Below, piece by piece: positions 58,612 to 64,000 of a DNA stretch of 64,000 bases. Position numbers and translations under genes: made by a program. Position 1 is the first letter of the stretch, and every line of letters starts with the position of its first letter. The notes beneath the pieces are model-generated. The model saw nothing but the letters and a program-made list of their open reading frames with translations. It did not search any database and had not been told where the DNA came from. The stretch is from Myotis daubentonii (Eukaryota; Chordata; Mammalia; Chiroptera; Vespertilionidae), in assembly GCF_963259705.1 (NCBI RefSeq), contig NC_081841.1, positions 116,879,033 through 116,943,032 on the forward strand, read 5' to 3'.

Positions 58612-58835
58612 GTAAGTTGGTTTGGCTCAGTGAATAGAGTGTCGGCCTGTGGACTGAAGGGTCCCAGATTTGATTCTGGTCAAGGGCACATGCCTGGGTT
58701 GCAGGCTCGATACCCAGTTGGGGGCGTGCAGGAGGCAGTCGATCAATGATCCTCTCTCATCATTGATGTTTCTATCTCTTTCTCCCTCTCCCTTCCTCTC
58801 TGAAATCAATAAAAAATATGTTTTAAAAAATTTAA
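58612..58835 (+). mobile_element. Ves SINE
   Basis: A box (TGGCTCAGTGAATAG), degenerate B box (GATTTGATTCTGG), body, pyrimidine tract and AATCAATAAAAAATAT tail. The imperfect duplication AAATAGTTAT / TAATAGTTAT flanks it. Confidence 0.9.
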
Positions 58836-59929
58836 TAGTTATCACTAGGAAACTCATTCTCACCTGACTTTGAGGAGTTAGATGATGAGATCTTGGACTT
58901 TGAGGTGATGAGATAATGATATTTAGATTTAGATGATGATTTTGGTTCACAAACTGGCCCCTCTACATAGAGGGCAAGAAGAGATGGAAGAAATAAGTAG
59001 ACCACTCCAGATAGATAGGTGGCAGGTTTAATAAACAAGGCAACATATTTGACAACCAGAAGACTCACGTCCACCTGCCAGAATCTATATAGAGAATATA
59101 CCTAGGCTCAGTCAAATATACCATCCAGATTGTCTCAACAATACCTATCTCTCTCACGGTTGCATCCTTGGAACAGCTCTCACTGTGGGAACAGTTGGCT
59201 GAGTGTACAGTCCAAGGACAGGGGAGGGGTAAGGAACCTTCAATTGCTGAAGTCCAGCTCAGTGATCAACTGGAGGTCATGTCCTATTGATGACCTCCAC
59301 CAACAGATGAGAATTTGTATTTTGTGTTGATACTGTAATAGGTAGAGACTTGGGAACCTTGAGATATAGTGAATAATCTTGCATTTAGGAAGGATACTAG
59401 TTATTAGAGGACAGAGGTTGGACCCCGCTTCCCCTTGACCCATAATTTCCTGCTGCTAAGTTGAGGAGACACTTGAATGAAGAGATATCCTCTCCTTGAT
59501 TATGTGATGCTGTATTGCACTAGTGAGTTTCAGAAAGAGATATTACCCTTCATGGGCCTGACTTAGTCATAGAAGATGGTATAGATGACTACATCAGATC
59601 TTGAAAACAAGTTGGCAATATTTGGTGATATTATGTAAGCAACTGACCTCTGATGAACTAGTGCATATTCCCGGGTCTACCTCGTAACTTCCTGATAACT
59701 GTCACCAAACCGGGGTCCTGTGGATATAGGGAACCTATGTACCTTCTGCTTCCCCTATTAGCCTGGGGACTCCCAGTGTGGACTGCCTTCTTGGACCTGA
59801 CACCAGCTTCTGCAGCTTCCGGTGTGGCGCAGGGCCATCTGAGTCCAGATCAGTGCACTCCACTGACCCCCAGGAGGCGGTTTCCCAGCTGCCCCTGCGT
59901 GGTGGCCAAGGTGCTGTCCGCTCCCTCTG
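58836..59929. promoter_or_regulatory. Upstream region of the serine protease gene
   Basis: Non-repetitive DNA before the protease start codon. GC content rises from about 59740. No TATA box or clear promoter motif was assigned. A frame from 59737 with a signal-peptide-like start overlaps exon 1, but its phase does not fit exon 2. Confidence 0.3.
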
Positions 59930-60164
59930 ATGGCGAACGCTGGGGTCGGGGGTGCAGTTCCAGGCTGGTGGGCAGCCTACGCCCTGGCTGTGGCCCTTCT
60001 CTGGCTGTGTCCACTACTGCTGCACGCCCAATCTGCGGGGACCACCGCCCGATCAGCGGGGATCACCGCCCAGCCCGCGGGGTCCACCGCCCAATCTGCG
60101 TGGACCACCGCCCAGCCTGTGGGAACCACCGCCCAGCCCAGGAGGACCACTCAGGACGGGGCTG
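59930..60164 (+). CDS. PRSS40: Testis-type serine protease (PRSS39/PRSS40 group), exon 1
   Basis: The frame from ATG 59930 gives a signal-peptide-like start (hydrophobic AYALAVALLWLCPLLL, ending LHAQS) and then a Thr/Ala-rich segment of about 5.5 seven-residue repeats (consensus roughly AGTTAQP, encoded by a 21 bp DNA repeat at about 60035-60150). The exon ends at GCTG|GTGAGT (60164/60165) in phase 1. It joins exon 2 so that the next residues are V-C-G-R-P, the conserved Cys that tethers the propeptide in this family. The Thr-rich stretch is likely O-glycosylated (inference). The start is the only Met giving a signal peptide in the correct phase; its Kozak context is moderate (G at +4, C at -3). 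It could be PRSS39 rather than PRSS40. Confidence 0.7.
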
Positions 60165-60868
60165 GTGAGTGGGCAGCTAGGGCAAGGGAGGCCAGGTCAC
60201 CCACTTTGTCATGTCCCACCCTCAACAGCAGCCACGGGGGTTGGGCTCTAAGGTCCCTGGGTTTCTGCGGAACATACGGTGGGGCCATGGAGGGAGAGGC
60301 AGGGGAGACCAAGGTGCCCCCTCTGCCCTGCAGCTCTTTCCCACTAGATTTCAGTATCCTAGGCCAGGAGTAGAGGTCCTGCACTAGCCTGTCTCTGTCA
60401 GCCCCCCACAGCCTCTTCATTTTAAGAATGGGAAGTGCTACTTCAGGAGGGTTATTATCAAGCAAAGTATGTATCATTTGGCCTCAGGCTCCCTAGAATA
60501 TTGTACTGAGGTGGGAGGTGTGCAAACAGGTCATTATCAGTAGCCCTGAGCAAACAGCATTCCTCTGTAAGTCCTCAGTTTCTGGGACTTCAAACAGTTG
60601 TGTATTAGTTAAGTGAAATCGGTCTGGGGAAGGACCTGGGGAAATGCCAATGCCCAGCCTGGACCTCCTTACTGCTATTCTGATCTGTACCTACCTGGCT
60701 GCCCCCCCTCCTCCTTTGCCCCCTCCTCCAGACCCACAAGCTGCTTCCTTAACACTGTCATCTCCAGTGAAGCCAGGTGGCCTTTGTCACATAGGCCATG
60801 TCACTTCACCCTGGGTTTATGGAGGCAGCAAGGCTGTGTGTGCCTCATGACTGGGACTATCTCCACAG
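60165..60868 (+). other. Protease intron 1
   Basis: Begins GTGAGT and ends in ACTATCTCCACAG. It is 704 bp with no repeat recognised. Confidence 0.7.
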
Positions 60869-61031
60869 TGTGTGGGAGGCCCGTAGTGACTGGGAAGATC
60901 TTTGGTGGCAAGAATGCATCTGACCAGCGGTGGCCATGGCAGGCCAGCCTGCTCTACCATGGCAAGCACATCTGTGGAGCAGCCCTCATCAGTGCCTTCT
61001 GGGTGATCTCAGCTGCCCACTGTTTCCAAAA
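60869..61031 (+). CDS. PRSS40: Serine protease exon 2 (activation site, catalytic His)
   Basis: Acceptor CTCCACAG|TG at 60868/60869; donor AAAA|GTGAGT at 61031/61032. It encodes the pro-peptide Cys (VCGRP), the activation cleavage point GK|IFGG, where trypsin-like enzymes have R|IVGG, the RWPWQASL strand and the catalytic histidine in ISAAHC. These are the signatures of family S1 (chymotrypsin fold). Length and phase (in phase 1, out phase 2) fit the trypsin-like genes. The cleavage P1 residue is Lys, so activation by a trypsin-like enzyme is expected. Confidence 0.9.
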
Positions 61032-62868
61032 GTGAGTCTTCCCACAGGGGTGCAGCTGCTGGGGGGGTGGGGAGGGAGGGAGCACAAATGGCCAGAAAAG
61101 AAGGGGGTAAAGGAGGTTGCAGCTTTTTTCTTCTTCTAGGCTTTGTTCTGGGATAGTTTGCTGCCACCAGGTGTCTCTGGGTGTTGTTGCAGTCCTCTCT
61201 ACCTGAAATACCATCACTGTTCACCACCTGACTCTAGTCTTCTGACTGTCTTGAGTCATTTTTCCTAGGACAGAGGATAATTGCCTCATCTCTCCTCACA
61301 GGGATGTTCTTTTCACCCCCCGTCTTCATATTGTGGTAACATATACGAAGATGGTGTGGTTGTCTCAGCTACATTATTTTTAAGTAGCTAAATGGAAATT
61401 GGCTCTAATTATGATTATCAGTAAATACTGGAAAACAGACTTTAGTTCCAAAATAATTGCCTCCAGTTCATTCTTTATTTTTCCTAAACTTTAGGAATCT
61501 AAGTCCTGTTTCAACTCAAGGTGGGCTCTGGTTTCTATATGTTGCCCAGCTCTAGATAACCCCATAAGATTCCAATGTGCCTCAGTTTCCTCTTGTGCAA
61601 ATGGTAGTTGGTGTGTAGTGTCCCTTACCACATCCTGGCACAGGCTTCATGCTGTAAGTCAGAGTGACAGTACCAAGGCTGGGGGTGGGGAGCATCAGTC
61701 AGGGCCCATTGTGAACAAGTATTTTGCCCTCTTGTCTGAAGGCTGTCTCCAGCACAACTGCCTGAAACTTCCCTGGGTCCTGACTACTTGCACACTTGGC
61801 AGTTCCTCTCTAGAGGTGTGCTAGGACTCTGCACACCTAACTAGAACTCAGCTCTTTCTTTCACCTCTGTAGAACTATGTGCCTAAGAATAGCTGTCGTC
61901 ACCACTGTCCTCACAGACCAGAGTGAGGAATAAAGAAGATGGTCTCAGTCTCGGGAGATGGGTGCAGTTAGGAGAGTGGGCTGCTCCTCAGGTGTATCCT
62001 GGGCTTATTCTGTGCCCAGAAGGAGTGATAAAGTCATCATGCTCCATGTCAGGAAGACAAGGCTGCTGGTGTCAGCTGGCTTTGAGACCCCACTTCTATT
62101 CATTTATTCAGCAAACATGGGTGCCAGGCACCATGTGAAGCCCACTGTGGGTGATGTAGAGATGCAAGGCTCCACTTGAAACTTCTCATCCTATAAGAAA
62201 AGTAAGACACAGTCCAACTACTGTGATCCAGGGTAGAGAGTCCATAATGTGTGAGAGGGTAGATGCTGAGCAAGTGTCAAGAGAGGTGCTGTAGATCTCA
62301 TCAGATGTTGGGCCTTATGGAAGAAGGATTCAGGCATGGGGAGTCTGGGTAGGGGACAACACAAGCAGGACACCACACACTCCTCTATTGGCTCCACAAA
62401 GACTTGTTGAGTGCCTGTCACCAGGTGGGGACCAGCCTTTAGAGAAATTGGTGTGTGTGGACTGGGAAGGAAGAGGATGAATCATTCTAGGATGGGAAAT
62501 GGGGTCTTTGAGACTCACTCCTGGGTATGGGACCTTACAAGGGTTCTGGTCAAAGTTGGGAATGAGCCAAGTCTCCTCTCCTCAAAAATGAAGGGGTATA
62601 ACTTCATGTTTCCAGCACTAAGATTCTCTGCTCCTTTGATTCTGGGGCATGCTGGGAAAGCCATCAGTAACTTTCAAAGGATAAATGTCCTGAGGCTGTG
62701 GACAGCAATCAAACCACCTCAAGAGAATGTTAGGAAGGGAGGAGAAAGAGACCACTAGAATAATGGTGGGCTCTAATTACTAACCAGGGGGTGGGGAAAG
62801 CAGTCAGAGTAAGGGTGCTGGTCCAGCACCCAGAGGAGATGGGTGATAATGGAGCCTCTCCACAATAG
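61032..62868 (+). other. Protease intron 2
   Basis: 1,837 bp, GTGAGT...CACAATAG. No transposable element was recognised, in contrast to the rest of the window. Confidence 0.7.
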
Positions 62869-63143
62869 GTCCCATGAGCCATCAGACTACAAGATCCTGC
62901 TAGGGTACCATAAGCTACAGCATCCCACCGAGCACAGCCTGCAGATGACAGTATACCGAGTCATCATCCACGATGATTTTAATAAGCGCTACATCATGGG
63001 GAGTGACATCGCATTATTGCAACTACATAGGTCTGTGAATTTTACTTCCCATATCCTCCCTGCCTGCCTCCCAGAGCCTAATGCAACGTTGCCCCCTCAT
63101 ACCTCTTGCTGGATAACTGGCTGGGGAATGATCACTGAAGAAG
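62869..63143 (+). CDS. PRSS40: Serine protease exon 3 (catalytic Asp)
   Basis: Acceptor ACAATAG|GTCC at 62868/62869; donor GAAG|GTGAGT at 63143/63144. The codon split with exon 2 (AA|G) is restored as Lys. The exon encodes YKILLGYHKL, the 'MTVYRVIIHDDFNK' loop, the catalytic aspartate in GSDIALLQL, ILPACLPEP and CWITGWGM. It has a potential N-glycosylation site (NFTS). All residues expected of an active protease in this exon are present and there is no stop, so the gene looks intact so far. The exons with the catalytic Ser (GDSGGP) and specificity pocket lie beyond 64000 and are not visible. Confidence 0.9.
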
Positions 63144-64000
63144 GTGAGTAGGATAGGGGAGATGAGGAGAGTGAGGCTGAGGAAGAGGGGGGTGCAGTGG
63201 CCACCATGGGGCCCTGACAGCCTGTCCTAAAACTTCAAGTTTTCTTTAGTTCATTGTTCAAATAAATCTGAGTGTCTCTAACTTTTGGAAGCAGGAACTT
63301 GAGCCATTCAGGATTCCACCCTGATTCCCAGGTCCTCCTTGGGTCAGGCTCCTTCAGAGCTTGCTTTGTCAAACACCTCTTGAAATCCTACTGCCACAGA
63401 AGGTACTTGGGCAGCAGTCAGGAAATGAAGCAGGCCTGCTCTCTGGTATGGGTGGTGGAATTGAACATTTATAGCTTTTACCTCTGTGAACTTCACTTCT
63501 CTTTATTCTAACTGAAGTAAAAGTTGCCCATTCTGCCTGCTTGCTGGGCTTGTATATTTTTAGATGGAGAAAAGAGAAATGTTGGGGAAATATTTTTGCA
63601 CAGGGATGAATGCTTTTGTTTTAAACATAACATTGAGTGAAAAAATAGGATGTAAATTTGGCAGAACATCTCAGTGAAGGCGTTGGGGACAGGACTTTCT
63701 TTGCTGTGCAGGCCAGTGCCAGTATCCCTGCTCCTGTCTACTTCCAACATTTCCAAAGACACCCTCCTGGGATGGACTCATTAAGAACCACTGGCATACC
63801 AAACAAGATTCTCCAAGCTGGTCAGAGTATGGGAGTTGGGGAATGAAGTGAAGTGAGCTGCCACCAGGACAGGGAGCAGCTGCCATCAAAGAGGGACTCA
63901 ATTGTCTTTCTCCCTCCACTCCATCCACCCCCAGACTGCAGTTGCTGGTCTGGGCTGCCCCTGAGAACATGTGAGGGCCGTACACAAGTCATACTCCATA
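63144..64000 (+). other. Protease intron 3, incomplete
   Basis: Starts GTGAGT at 63144. No further exon that fits in phase and similarity was found before the window ends. Confidence 0.6.

Noticed and set aside
59737..60168. Alternative protease start MYLLLPLLAWGLPVW
   Set aside because: It looks like a signal peptide, but at the 60164 donor its phase joins exon 2 out of frame. Only the 59930 frame continues into VCGRP.
63933..63975. Possible fourth protease exon after a CCACCCCCAG acceptor
   Set aside because: In the required phase it gives no similarity to the expected segment and soon loses donor and frame support.

Overview
This 64 kb window comes from a mammalian nuclear genome, almost certainly a vesper bat (Vespertilionidae). 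The markers are many HeliBat-type Helitrons (5' TC..., 3' hairpin plus CTAG), tRNA-derived Ves SINEs, several non-autonomous hAT elements, a Tc1-like DNA transposon and bat-type L1 elements. All order and family calls were made by eye from sequence patterns; no database search was run.

Layout. 1-610: three head-to-tail Helitrons. 611-7138: a 5'-truncated antisense L1 carrying two SINEs, a hAT and two Helitron insertions, one of them a 2.0 kb composite with probable captured exon sequence. 7139-9855: mostly unique DNA. 9952-19243: a full-length antisense L1 containing Ves, two hAT elements, a 5'UTR minisatellite and a Tc1-like element with a partial transposase (DD36E spacing). 19849-21057: a two-Helitron composite. 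21.8-22.7 kb: a decayed GPR148 gene on the minus strand. 24.4-31.1 kb: an old L1 and two ORF2-less, HAL1-like L1 derivatives, one with an uninterrupted ORF1 and inserted into a Helitron helicase remnant. 31.3-34.8 kb: five more Helitrons, four of them abutting.

34.9-48.6 kb is the most striking part. An old minus-strand endogenous retrovirus (gag, protease, RT/RNase H, integrase, env-like region, LTRs) was entered by a younger LTR (A), and a sister LTR (C) landed in the adjacent L1. A 4,959 bp segment between A and C is tandemly duplicated. The junction LTR (B) has the left half and left flank of C and the right half and right flank of A. This is the expected product of unequal crossing-over between two LTRs, and the switch can be placed in a 34 bp interval.

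49.5-57.0 kb: a full-length but broken sense L1. 59.9-63.1 kb: three exons of a testis-type trypsin-like serine protease (PRSS39/PRSS40 group); the last exons lie beyond the window. GPR148 and PRSS39/40 are, as I recall, neighbours on mouse chromosome 1 and human 2q21.1, so together they place the window there. The protease is the only apparently functional host gene in view. The rest is dominated by transposable elements nested up to three levels deep.
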